Part shown: positions 16,684 through 25,068 of the stretch, piece by piece
How positions within the stretch are numbered: position 1 is the stretch's first letter
How the letters are laid out: every line of letters starts with the position of its first letter
Source: Streptomyces alboflavus
GTDB taxonomy: Bacteria; Actinomycetota; Actinomycetes; Streptomycetales; Streptomycetaceae
Length of the DNA stretch: 64,000 bases
Direction of reading: 5' to 3'
NCBI RefSeq assembly: GCF_000716675.1
Contig: NZ_JNXT01000025.1
Span: 1-64,000 of the forward strand
Translations under genes and position numbers: made by a program
Notes under the pieces: model-generated
What the model was told of the DNA's origin: nothing
Seen by the model: only the letters and a program-made list of their open reading frames with translations
Database searches by the model: none

Positions 16684-19215
16684 CTAGGCGTAGCTCACCT
16701 CGACCCGTCGCGTGCCCGCGGGGACATGCACGTCGTCGCCGCTCACCGGCAGCTCGCGGCCGTCCGCCGATGCCGACCGCACGCTGCCGAAGCGGCACGG
16801 GTAGACGTACCGGACCCGCTCCGGGGCCCGGGTGACGTCCACGGTCACCGTGCGCGCGCCCGCGTCGTGCGTGAGCCGGTAGCCGAAGGGCGCGCCGAAC
16901 AGCGTCGGAGCGTCCTCGACCGTCACCGCGTCCCCGTCCGGCACCCAGTGCGGACGCACGCCCGGGGCGATGTACAGATGCGGATCGCGGTCCTCGTCGG
17001 CCTCGAAGAGCAGGATGTCGCGGAGCAGCAGCAGATACTCCGCGGCGGCCCAGCCGTGCGGGATGTCCCCCATGTACCAGTGCCGGTGGGGGACTTCGGT
17101 GAAGCCCGACGCCACGGGGAACGCGTGCTGCTCGTTCCACGCGCCGAGCGCCACCGCCCGGTCGTCGACGCGCGCCATGGAGGCGGCCACGGCCCAGCCG
17201 AGCAGCGCGTCCATCCGCGCCGGGTCCCCGGCGAGCAGATACGCGTGCGCCAACTGCGTGGTCAGATAGGGCCCGTAGGCGTTCCAGGCCGCCTCGTGCC
17301 GGAAGCCGCCCGTCACGAACCGGCCGTACATGGTGTCGAGGGTCCAGCGCGCCGCCCGGTCGACGTCGTCACCGAGCTTGTTGCCCATGTGCAGGCGCAG
17401 CGGATGGAAGTACGCCGCCGCGCCGATCATCGTCGAGTCGCGCCGTCCCACGTCGCCCGGCCCGGTCGGGATGTACGTCTCCCACTCGCCGCGCCGCCGC
17501 TGCTCCGCGAGGACCCAGCGGATCGACGCCGCCGTGGCCTGCTTCAAGTCGTCGAAGGCGGCCCACAGTTCGCGCACGTCCGGGGTGCCGAGACGCTCGG
17601 CGAGCCGGGCCGCCTCGTACAGGCCCGCGAGGCCCCACAGGTCGTCCCAGTAGTGCGGTTTGTCGCGCTCGCCCAGGTGCTCGGCGCTCCAGCCGCTGTG
17701 CAGCAGGCCGTTCCCGTCCCGGTTGTCGCGCAGCCAGCGGGCGCCGTCGATGACGTACGGCGTGTACAGCTTCGCGCCGAACGCGGCCGAGCTGCCCGCC
17801 GTGCGGTCGTAGCGGCCGATTGCCCACAGCGCCTGGCCGTTGCTGTCCCACTCGTGGTCGTCCCGCTCGTGCGGACCGCCGTAGAAGCCGTACTCCGCGC
17901 ACGGCCCGATCCGGCCGGTGCCGCGGTTGAACCGCCCCGGATAGTGCGTGCCCAACTGGTGCTCCGCGAGCGCCGCGTCCCCCACCAGGGAGCACGCCGT
18001 GGCCTCCACCGAGGAGTCGCGGATCCAGAACGAGTCGTACACCGTCGGACCCGGGTGGATCTCCCCGTGGTCGGAGAGGACGAGCAGCTGCGAGCGCGCC
18101 TGCCGGAACAGGTCCGTCAAGTGGGCCACCGGCCCTGGCAGTCCGGGCTGCACGCCCTGCCCGAGGAGCTTCGCCGACCAGAACGCCCGGTTGGCCGCGG
18201 CCAGGTCGGCGGCGGGCGTGGCCCGCAGCTCCGCGAGGTCGGCCGCCCCGCTGTACAGGTCGACGGGCAGCCGCACGTCGACCTCGAAGACCTCGTCGCC
18301 CGCGAGCCGGAACGGCCACGCGAACGCGGCGCTGCACAACCCGGCGACCTGGTCCTGCGCCTGCAGTGCGGCGTTCAGCTTGCCGTCGACGGCCAGGTCG
18401 TGGAACGGGCTGCGCGCCAGATACGTGGCCGGGTCGAGTGAGAAGTCCGGGTTGCCGTACACCCCGTAGTACTCGGGCGCCGTGTCGAACGCCGGGCCCC
18501 AGCCGCTGTTCGTCTCCACCCGCGCCTCGTCGGGCAGATAGCGCAGGAACGTCAGCCGCCGGTCGGTGCCGGAGGGGGCGCGACGGTCGTGCCGCTGGAA
18601 ACCGCTCGGCCCCGCGGGCAGCACCGCCGCGCACAGCCAGCCCTCGCGCGCGGGCCCGCCGGGCCCCGTGACGCTCAGCCGGGTCACCGTGAGGTCCCGC
18701 TGCCGCGGCCCGACCGGCACCGCGAACGTCCGCTGGGTGAAGGCGACGCCGTCCGTCCCGCGGAACGTCGTCACGACCTCCGGCACATGCGGCGCCTCCA
18801 TGTGCTGCGTGACCGTGCCGCACTCCGCGAGCTGCGGCACCCCGACGGTGCCCGTGGCCGGGTCGTACAGGAAGAACGCCAGGCAGTACTTGTCGTACAC
18901 CGGCTCGATCTCCCCGGCCTGCCCGACCAGGGACTCCTGGCGATGGTCCTTGACGCCCACCATGTGCCAGTAGCGGTAGAGCGCGTTGGAGGCGAAGGCG
19001 GCCTCCCGTGACTCGTACGTGCCCGCGTCGAAGTCGTCGCTCCAGCGCCGGAAGGCGGTCTGTGCCCACCAGGGCACGGGGTACGGCACCCGTGCCCGGT
19101 CCGCCCAGCTGCGCCACATGACCTCGTAGAACATCCACTCATGGGTCCGTGCCACTCCCGTGCACCCCCTGCGGTCGACGGCGGCTGTGTCCGTCCGCTC
19201 AACTCCGACCAACAT
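16684..19215 (-). CDS. large (alpha/alpha)6-barrel glycosidase-like protein
   Basis: An 843-residue protein without a signal peptide. The C-terminal 500 residues look like an (alpha/alpha)6 toroid of the MGH1/GH63/GH65-like clan (DSFWIRDSSVEATA, DDHEWDSNGQALWAIGRYDR, GLLHSGWSAEHLG, HYWDDLWGLAGLYEAA, RHWYMGDIPHGWAAAEYLLL). The N-terminal part is beta-rich and resembles the sandwich domain of such enzymes. Acidic residues in DDLWG and DIPHGWAAAE are candidates for catalysis. The substrate is unknown and possibly an alpha-glycoside. The start is uncertain: ATG 19215 has no good ribosome site, and ATG 19134 (MFYEVMWRSW) would remove 27 residues. It lies 36 bp after the desaturase gene and may be co-transcribed with it. 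Confidence 0.75.
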   Translation of the reverse strand: MLVGVERTDTAAVDRRGCTGVARTHEWMFYEVMWRSWADRARVPYPVPWWAQTAFRRWSDDFDAGTYESREAAFASNALYRYWHMVGVKDHRQESLVGQAGEIEPVYDKYCLAFFLYDPATGTVGVPQLAECGTVTQHMEAPHVPEVVTTFRGTDGVAFTQRTFAVPVGPRQRDLTVTRLSVTGPGGPAREGWLCAAVLPAGPSGFQRHDRRAPSGTDRRLTFLRYLPDEARVETNSGWGPAFDTAPEYYGVYGNPDFSLDPATYLARSPFHDLAVDGKLNAALQAQDQVAGLCSAAFAWPFRLAGDEVFEVDVRLPVDLYSGAADLAELRATPAADLAAANRAFWSAKLLGQGVQPGLPGPVAHLTDLFRQARSQLLVLSDHGEIHPGPTVYDSFWIRDSSVEATACSLVGDAALAEHQLGTHYPGRFNRGTGRIGPCAEYGFYGGPHERDDHEWDSNGQALWAIGRYDRTAGSSAAFGAKLYTPYVIDGARWLRDNRDGNGLLHSGWSAEHLGERDKPHYWDDLWGLAGLYEAARLAERLGTPDVRELWAAFDDLKQATAASIRWVLAEQRRRGEWETYIPTGPGDVGRRDSTMIGAAAYFHPLRLHMGNKLGDDVDRAARWTLDTMYGRFVTGGFRHEAAWNAYGPYLTTQLAHAYLLAGDPARMDALLGWAVAASMARVDDRAVALGAWNEQHAFPVASGFTEVPHRHWYMGDIPHGWAAAEYLLLLRDILLFEADEDRDPHLYIAPGVRPHWVPDGDAVTVEDAPTLFGAPFGYRLTHDAGARTVTVDVTRAPERVRYVYPCRFGSVRSASADGRELPVSGDDVHVPAGTRRVEVSYA

Positions 19216-19251
19216 GGCACCGCGGGCAGGGGGCGTAAATGGGGTTCCGGG

Positions 19252-20220
19252 TCAGCCCCGCGCGGCCATGCGCGCCTTGCGGGCGGCCAGGCGCTCGTCG
19301 AACTTCGAGGCCTCCGCGTCCAGGCCGCCCATGAAGAGGCCGAGCTCCTCCTGGGCGCGGGCGCCCTCGGGGCCGAGCCCGGGGACCTCCATGACCTTGA
19401 GGAAGCGCAGCACGGGCTGCAGCACGTCGTCGTGGTGGATGCGCAGGTTGTAGACACCGCCGATGGCCATCTGCGCGGCGGCGCGCTCGAAGCCGGGGAT
19501 GCCGTGTCCGGGCATGCGGAAGCCGACGACGACGTCCCGTACGGCGCACATCGTGAGGTCGGGGGCGAGGTCGAAGGCGGCGCGCAGCAGGTTCCGGTAG
19601 AAGACCATGTGGAGGTTCTCGTCGGTCGCGATGCGCGCCAGCATCCGGTCGCAGACGGGGTCGCCGGACTGGTGGCCGGTGTTGCGGTGGGAGATCCGCG
19701 TGGCCAGCTCCTGGAACGCGACGTACGCCACGGAGTGCAGCATCGAGTGCCGGTTGTCCGACTCGAAGCCCTCGCTCATGTGCGCCATGCGGAACTGCTC
19801 GAGCTGGTCGGGGTCGACGGCGCGGGACGCGAGGAGGTAGTCGCGCATCACGATGCCGTGGCGGCCCTCCTCGGCGGTCCAGCGGTGCACCCAGGTGCCC
19901 CAGGCGCCGTCGCGGCCGAAGAGCGAGGCGATCTCGTGGTGGTAGCTGGGGAGGTTGTCCTCGGTGAGCAGGTTGACGACGAGGGCGATCCGGCCGATGT
20001 CGGTGACCGGCGACTGCCCCTTCTCCCAGGCCTCGCCGTCCTCGAAGAACCCGGGGAAGTTCCGGGCGTCGGAGAACGGCACGTACTCGTGGGGCATCCA
20101 GTCCTTGGCGACGCCCAGGTGCCGGTTGAGCTCCTTCTCGACCACTTCTTCCAGGGCGTACAGGAGCCGGGCGTCGGTCCATGTGTCCGTGCTGCCGAGG
20201 TGGGAAGGGGTGATCGTCAC
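19252..20220 (-). CDS. acyl-ACP desaturase (soluble, di-iron)
   Basis: A 322-residue soluble fatty-acid desaturase of the DesA/plant stearoyl-ACP family. It inserts a double bond into acyl chains using oxygen and a di-iron centre. Both metal motifs are present: EEGRH near residue 115 and DENLH near 198, with additional ligands in LEEVVEKELNRHL. The GTG start at 20220 follows AGGAG. The promoter region holds an inverted repeat and two direct repeats (20290-20324) that look like an operator, so expression probably responds to lipid state. It may be co-transcribed with the glycosidase downstream. Confidence 0.9.
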   Translation of the reverse strand: MTITPSHLGSTDTWTDARLLYALEEVVEKELNRHLGVAKDWMPHEYVPFSDARNFPGFFEDGEAWEKGQSPVTDIGRIALVVNLLTEDNLPSYHHEIASLFGRDGAWGTWVHRWTAEEGRHGIVMRDYLLASRAVDPDQLEQFRMAHMSEGFESDNRHSMLHSVAYVAFQELATRISHRNTGHQSGDPVCDRMLARIATDENLHMVFYRNLLRAAFDLAPDLTMCAVRDVVVGFRMPGHGIPGFERAAAQMAIGGVYNLRIHHDDVLQPVLRFLKVMEVPGLGPEGARAQEELGLFMGGLDAEASKFDERLAARKARMAARG

Positions 20221-20289
20221 GGGGGCTCCTGGGGACGGGAGGGGGAGGGGTGCGGTGCGAGGGGGGAACCACGGCACCGCGAGCGGCGT

Positions 20290-20324
20290 ACCTACGGCAT
20301 CGTAGGTTACGTTCCCGTAGGTTA
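20290..20324. promoter_or_regulatory. operator-like repeats upstream of the acyl-ACP desaturase
   Basis: ACCTACG-GCAT-CGTAGGT (20290-20307) is a perfect inverted repeat. CGTAGGTTA occurs twice, at 20301-20309 and 20316-20324, with a 15-bp period. The layout suggests cooperative binding of a TetR- or FadR-like lipid-responsive repressor. Confidence 0.6.
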
Positions 20325-20346
20325 AGCCCTCCGTAAAGAGCTCCCC

Positions 20347-20375
20347 GAACCGGGTCCCGCCGGAGCCCCCGGTTC
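20347..20375 (-). terminator. hairpin after the UvrA-like gene
   Basis: GAACCGGG (20347-20354) pairs with CCCGGTTC (20368-20375), loop 13 nt, starting 6 nt after the UvrA-like stop. It separates that gene from the desaturase promoter. Confidence 0.55.
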
Positions 20376-20380
20376 CGCCG

Positions 20381-22717
20381 TCAGCGCACCCCGCTCCCGG
20401 GCGCCCCCACGGCCCGCCGAAGATGCTCCGCGGTGTGCGAGCCGCGCGCCCCGAGCAGCTCCCGCGGCGTCCCCTCGAAGACGATCCGCCCGCCGTGCTT
20501 GCCGCCCTCGGGCCCCAGGTCGATCACCCAGTCCGCGTGCTTGACGACGTCCAGGTTGTGCTCGACGACGAGCACGGTGTTCCCGGCGTCCACGAGCCGG
20601 TCCAGCATCGCGAGCAGTCCGTCCACGTCGGCCATGTGCAGTCCGGTCGTCGGTTCGTCGAGGACGTAGGTGGTGCCGGTGCGGTGCAGCTGGGTGGCGA
20701 GCTTGATGCGCTGGCGCTCGCCGCCGGAGAGCGTGGACAGGGGCTGCCCGAGGGTGAGGTAGGTCAGGCCGACGTCGCGCAGGGCGTGCAGCCGGCGGCG
20801 TACCGCCGGGTCGGGGAAGTCAGCGAAGAAGGCCAGCGCCTGCTCGGCGGTCATGTCCAGGAGGTCGACGACGGAGCGCCCGCCCACGGTCAGCCGCAGC
20901 ACCTCGTCCTTGAAGCGCCTCCCCTCGCAGGCCTCGCACGTCGTGGTGACCGGGTCCATGAAGGCCAGGTCGCTGTAGATGATCCCACGGCCCTGGCAAC
21001 TCTCGCACGCGCCCCGGGAGTTGAAGCTGAACAGACCCGGCTCGGTGCCCGTCCGCCTCGCGAAGAGCGCCCGGATCCGGTCCATGATCCCCAGATACGT
21101 CGCCGGGGTCGACCGCCCCGAGATGCCGATGGACGACTGGTCGACGGCCACGGCGTCGGGGTGCTGCTCCAGGAAGGCCCGGGACACCAGCGTGCTCTTG
21201 CCGGAGCCCGCGACACCGGTGACGGCCGTGAGCACCCCGGTCGGCACCCGCACGCTCACGTCCTTGAGGTTGTGCAGATCGGCCCCCTTGATCCACTCGC
21301 CCCCGACGGGCTCGCGCGGGTGCTCCTTGACGCCGCTGGTGCGGCGCAGGCAGCGGCCCGTGAGGGTGTCGGCGGCCCGCAGCTCCTCGGGGGTGCCCTC
21401 GAAGACGACGAGGCCGCCGTCGCTGCCCGCGGCCGGGCCCATGTCGACGATGTGGTCGGCGAGGGCGATCACGTCCGGGTCGTGCTCCACCACGAGCACG
21501 GTGTTGCCCTTGTCGCGCAGGCGAAGCAGCAGGTCGCCGAGGCGTCCCACGTCCCGCGGGTGCAGGCCGACGCTGGGCTCGTCGAAGATGTACGTCATGC
21601 CGGTGAGGCTGGAGCCCAGGTGGCGCACCATCTTCAGGCGCTGGCCCTCGCCGCCGGAGAGCGTGGACGTCTCGCGGCCGAGGCTCAGATAGCCGAGGCC
21701 GATCGCCTCGATGCGGCTCAGCGCGGCGACGGCGGCCCCGGCGATCGGCCCGGCCACCGGGTCGTGGATCCGGCCGAGCGCCGCGATCAGGTCGGTGACC
21801 TCCATGCGCGCGCAGTCGGCGATGGACAGGCCGCCGATGCGGCTGGCGAGGGCGGCCGGGTTCAGGCGGGCGCCGTCGCAGGCCGGGCAGTGGCCCTCGA
21901 CGAGGAAGGGCTGCACCGTGTCGCGGGTCTTCTGGGACAGCGCCGACAGGTCGCGGTGCAGATACAGCCGCTCGAAGCGGTCGGCGAGGCCTTCGTAGGC
22001 GGTGGGGTGGGAGCCGCCGGCGGTGTCGACGGTGACCTTGGCGGCCCGCGCGCCGCGTCCGCCGCCGCGCATCAGGAACTGCCGTTCCACCGCGGTGAAT
22101 TCACCGACCGGCTTGTGCGTGTCGAGGTCGGTGGTGTTCGTGTACGTCTGGCCCTGCCAGGTCCCGGCGGCGAACGGCGGGAACAGGATCGCGCCGCCCG
22201 CGAGGGACTTGGCGGGGTCCAGGATGCGGTCGTAGTCGGGCCGCACGGTGTGGCCGAGCCCGGCGCACTCGGGGCACATCCCGCTCGGGTCGTTGAACGA
22301 GTACGCGGTGGCCGGGCCCGCGCTCGGGGTGCCGTGCCGCGAGAACAGGACCCGGATCGCCGAGTAGATGTCGGTCATCGTGCCGACGGTGGAGCGGGAG
22401 TGGCCGCCGATCGGCTTCTGGTCGACGACGATCGCGGGCGCGAGGTCCTCGATGGCGTCCGCGTGCGGCCGCTCGTACTTCGGCAGCCGGTTGCGGATGA
22501 ACCATGTGAACGTCTCGTTGAGCTGGCGCTGCGACTCGACGGCGATCGTGTCGAAGACGACCGACGACTTCCCGGACCCCGACACCCCGGTGAAGACCGT
22601 CAGACGGCCCTTCGGGATGCGCAGGTCCACCTCCTTCAGGTTGTTCTCACGGCCTTTGCTGATGGTGATGTGCTGGTGGTCCGACGGCGGGTGCGGTGGG
22701 TGACTGGCTGCTCGCAT
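20381..22717 (-). CDS. UvrA-like ABC ATPase (UvrA2/DrrC type)
   Basis: A 778-residue duplicated ABC ATPase related to excinuclease subunit UvrA but shorter than the roughly 950-residue repair protein. Walker A motifs are GVSGSGKSS (N-half) and GVAGSGKST (C-half); signatures are LSGGEGQR and LSGGERQR. UvrA-type zinc-finger cysteine pairs occur (CPECAGLG, CPACDGAR, CESCQGRG, CEACEGRR). The reduced size matches UvrA2/DrrC proteins, which lack the UvrB-binding region and are associated with tolerance to DNA-binding drugs such as anthracyclines. A role in drug tolerance is therefore likely but not shown. Confidence 0.9.
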   Translation of the reverse strand: MRAASHPPHPPSDHQHITISKGRENNLKEVDLRIPKGRLTVFTGVSGSGKSSVVFDTIAVESQRQLNETFTWFIRNRLPKYERPHADAIEDLAPAIVVDQKPIGGHSRSTVGTMTDIYSAIRVLFSRHGTPSAGPATAYSFNDPSGMCPECAGLGHTVRPDYDRILDPAKSLAGGAILFPPFAAGTWQGQTYTNTTDLDTHKPVGEFTAVERQFLMRGGGRGARAAKVTVDTAGGSHPTAYEGLADRFERLYLHRDLSALSQKTRDTVQPFLVEGHCPACDGARLNPAALASRIGGLSIADCARMEVTDLIAALGRIHDPVAGPIAGAAVAALSRIEAIGLGYLSLGRETSTLSGGEGQRLKMVRHLGSSLTGMTYIFDEPSVGLHPRDVGRLGDLLLRLRDKGNTVLVVEHDPDVIALADHIVDMGPAAGSDGGLVVFEGTPEELRAADTLTGRCLRRTSGVKEHPREPVGGEWIKGADLHNLKDVSVRVPTGVLTAVTGVAGSGKSTLVSRAFLEQHPDAVAVDQSSIGISGRSTPATYLGIMDRIRALFARRTGTEPGLFSFNSRGACESCQGRGIIYSDLAFMDPVTTTCEACEGRRFKDEVLRLTVGGRSVVDLLDMTAEQALAFFADFPDPAVRRRLHALRDVGLTYLTLGQPLSTLSGGERQRIKLATQLHRTGTTYVLDEPTTGLHMADVDGLLAMLDRLVDAGNTVLVVEHNLDVVKHADWVIDLGPEGGKHGGRIVFEGTPRELLGARGSHTAEHLRRAVGAPGSGVR

Positions 22718-22760
22718 ACACGTGAAGCTAACCGGGATACCCGACAGCTTCTGTCGTGAT

Positions 22761-24479
22761 TTACGCGGTGATCCGCGAGCTGTCGACCACCTCCGCCGCC
22801 GCCTCCTCGGCTTCCTCCTCCGCGTCCGCGCCCTTGGTGCTCTCGATGAACTCCGTGATCGCCGCGAGGTCCCCGAACTCCTTCAGCTCCCCGTCGAGCA
22901 GCAGCCAGCGGGTGATGCCGATGGACTCCAGGAACGGCAGGTCGTGACTGGCCACGATCAGCGCGCCCTCGTAGCTCTCCAGGGCGGTGGACAGCTGCCG
23001 GACGCTCGCCATGTCGAGGTTGTTCGTCGGCTCGTCGAGCATCAGAAGCTGCGGCGCGGGCTCGGCGAGCAGCAGCGCGGCGAGCGCCGCCCGGAACCGC
23101 TCGCCCCCGGAGAGGGTCGCGGCCCGCTGGTCGGCCTTCGCGCCCTTGAACAGGAAGCGGGCCAGGCGCGCCCGGACCCGGTTGTTCGTGGCGTCGGGCG
23201 CGAACCGGGCGACGTTCTCGGCGACGCTCAGCTCGTCGTCGAGTACGTCGAGACGCTGCGGCAGGAAACGCAGCGGGACGTGCGCCCGCGCCTCCCCGTC
23301 GAGCGGTTCGAGTTCGCCGCCGATCGTCCGCAGCAGCGTCGTCTTGCCCGCGCCGTTGCGGCCGACGAGCGCGATCCGCTCGGGTCCGCGCAGATCGAAC
23401 CCGCCCTTCACCCGCGCCCCGTAACGGAGCGTCAGGTCGAGGAGCGTCAGGACGGTGCGGCCCGGCGGTACCGCGGTGTACGGCAGGTCGACGCGGATCT
23501 CGTCGTCGTCCCGCACCGCCTCGACGGCGTCGTCCAGGCGCTCCTTGGCCTCGCTCAATTTCTCCTCGTGCATGATGCGGTGCTTGCCCGCGGACACCTG
23601 GGCGGCCCGCTTGCGCGCTCCCATGACGATCTTCGGCTCGCGCTTCTGGTCGTTCATCTTCTGGCCGTACCGCTTGCGGCGGGCCAACTTGACCTGGGCG
23701 TCGACGAGTTCGCGCTTCTGCTTGCGCAGGTCGGATTCGGCGACGCGCACCATGCGCTCCGCGGCCTCCTGCTCGACGGCGAGCGCCTCCTCGTACGCGC
23801 TGAAGTTGCCGCCGTACCAGGTCACTTCGCCGTCGCGCAGGTCGGCGATGTGGTCGACGCGGTCGAGCAGCTCCCGGTCGTGGCTGACCACGACGAGCAC
23901 ACCGGACCAGGCGTCGACGGCCGCGTACAGGCGCCGGCGGGCGTGCAGGTCCAGGTTGTTGGTGGGCTCGTCGAGCAGCAGGACGTCGGGCCTCCGCAGG
24001 AGCAGCGCGGCCAGGCGAAGCAGCACGGATTCGCCGCCGGACACCTCGCCCGTGGTCCGGTCGAGGCCGATGTGGCCGAGGCCGAGCTGGTCGAGGGTCG
24101 CCGTCGCGCGCTCCTCGACGTCCCAGTCGTCGCCGACGGCCGTGAAGTGCTGTTCGCTCGCGTCGCCCGCCTCGATGGCGTGCAGGGCGGCGCGGGTGGC
24201 GGCGATGCCGAGCACCTCGTCCACGCGCAGGGTGGTGTCCAGGGTGACGTTCTGCGGCAGGTAGCCGACGTCGCCCGCGGTGCGGACGGCCCCTTCGGCG
24301 GGCGTCAGTTCACCCGCGACGAGCTTCAGGAGGGTCGACTTTCCCGAGCCGTTGCGGCCGATCAGACCGGTCCTGCCGGGGCCGAACGCGACCTGGAAGC
24401 CGTCGAAGACGCTGGTGCCGTCCGGCCAGTTGAAGGCGAGCGACGTGCAGGTGATGGAGGTGGTGGGGGACAAGGACAT
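22761..24479 (-). CDS. ABC-F ATPase, probable ribosome-protection or translation factor
   Basis: A 572-residue ABC-F protein: two ABC domains on one chain and no membrane segments. Walker A motifs are GRNGSGKST and GRNGAGKTT; signatures are VSGGES and LSGGERFR; Walker B regions are LLLDEPTNNLDLH and LMLDEPTNNLD. The inter-domain linker (about 225-320) is long, basic and helical, typical of members that reach into the ribosomal peptidyl-transferase centre and displace antibiotics. The leader of about 320 nt and the promoter with an A-tract upstream of TTGACA (see separate entries) suggest drug-inducible expression. A shared resistance role with the adjacent UvrA-like gene is inferred. Confidence 0.9.
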   Translation of the reverse strand: MSLSPTTSITCTSLAFNWPDGTSVFDGFQVAFGPGRTGLIGRNGSGKSTLLKLVAGELTPAEGAVRTAGDVGYLPQNVTLDTTLRVDEVLGIAATRAALHAIEAGDASEQHFTAVGDDWDVEERATATLDQLGLGHIGLDRTTGEVSGGESVLLRLAALLLRRPDVLLLDEPTNNLDLHARRRLYAAVDAWSGVLVVVSHDRELLDRVDHIADLRDGEVTWYGGNFSAYEEALAVEQEAAERMVRVAESDLRKQKRELVDAQVKLARRKRYGQKMNDQKREPKIVMGARKRAAQVSAGKHRIMHEEKLSEAKERLDDAVEAVRDDDEIRVDLPYTAVPPGRTVLTLLDLTLRYGARVKGGFDLRGPERIALVGRNGAGKTTLLRTIGGELEPLDGEARAHVPLRFLPQRLDVLDDELSVAENVARFAPDATNNRVRARLARFLFKGAKADQRAATLSGGERFRAALAALLLAEPAPQLLMLDEPTNNLDMASVRQLSTALESYEGALIVASHDLPFLESIGITRWLLLDGELKEFGDLAAITEFIESTKGADAEEEAEEAAAEVVDSSRITA

Positions 24480-24802
24480 ACAGGCCTCGCGGTTGCTTGT
24501 GGTGCGGCGGGTGTGGGCAACGTGTGCGGGACACCGCGAGGGCCGTGCGTGCGTCGGCTCGCCGCCGGGGCGCCGGGAGTGCCGGGGCCGGACGGCGGGG
24601 GAGGACGGCGGGGGCGGTCACGCCGGAGGGCCGGAGAAAGAAGAAGGCCCGGTGCCGGAACGGACGGCTCGTACGCCGAGGTCGCACACATCGTGCGCAG
24701 CGGGGAACTCACCCAGGGCGGGGAGTTCGTCGACAGCTGCGACGCGGTGTCTCAAGACCTCAGACGAGCAACGTCCTTCTCCAATCGACGGCAACAGAAC
24801 CG
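24480..24802 (-). promoter_or_regulatory. long 5' leader of the ABC-F gene, possible attenuator
   Basis: From the predicted start near 24802 to the ATG at 24479 the leader is about 320 nt. It can fold a GGGCC/GGCCC hairpin with a pyrimidine-rich loop at about 24628-24650. Short reading frames exist in it, but none is convincing as the leader peptide. ABC-F resistance genes are commonly controlled by ribosome-mediated attenuation in such leaders. Confidence 0.45.
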
Positions 24803-24808
24803 CTATAC

Positions 24809-24847
24809 ACCGTAGAAGTGGTGCGGGGGTCTGTCAACGGGCTTTTT
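24809..24847 (-). promoter_or_regulatory. sigma-70-type promoter of the ABC-F gene with upstream A-tract
   Basis: Minus-strand TTGACA (24832-24837), a 17-nt spacer and TACGGT (24809-24814). A run of five A residues (24843-24847) lies 5 nt upstream of the -35 box. An AT-rich block just before -35 is a feature of WblC/WhiB7-dependent resistance promoters; that assignment is inference. Confidence 0.6.
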
Positions 24848-24851
24848 CTGC

Positions 24852-24926
24852 GGGCGGGGCTTTTGCGGGTGAAGCTTCCGCGCGCGGGGCTTCTGCGGGC
24901 GGGGCTTCTCCGGGCGGGGCGCACCG
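24852..24926. repeat. 15-bp tandem repeat, about five copies
   Basis: Units GGGCGGGGCTTTTGC, GGGTGAAGCTTCCGC, GCGCGGGGCTTCTGC, GGGCGGGGCTTCTCC and GGGCGGGGCGCACCG follow head to tail immediately upstream of the ABC-F promoter. The period is a multiple of three, but no gene spans it convincingly. Confidence 0.75.
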
Positions 24927-25068
24927 GCGCTCCTGCCCGGTGGCCTCCACCACCAGCGTGCCGGTCCGGACGGCCGGCGCGCAAAGGAGTTTCCGCTCGG
25001 CGGGACGGTGAGCGGTGATGTCGGATTGTCGCCAGACCCCGCCCCGCGCCCCTGCTTGAGTACCGGCC

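Noticed and set aside
24838..25018. A small pentapeptide-like repeat protein encoded by the 15-bp repeat
   Set aside because: Several frames stay open simply because the period is a multiple of three; no ribosome site or conserved start, and the region overlaps the ABC-F promoter.
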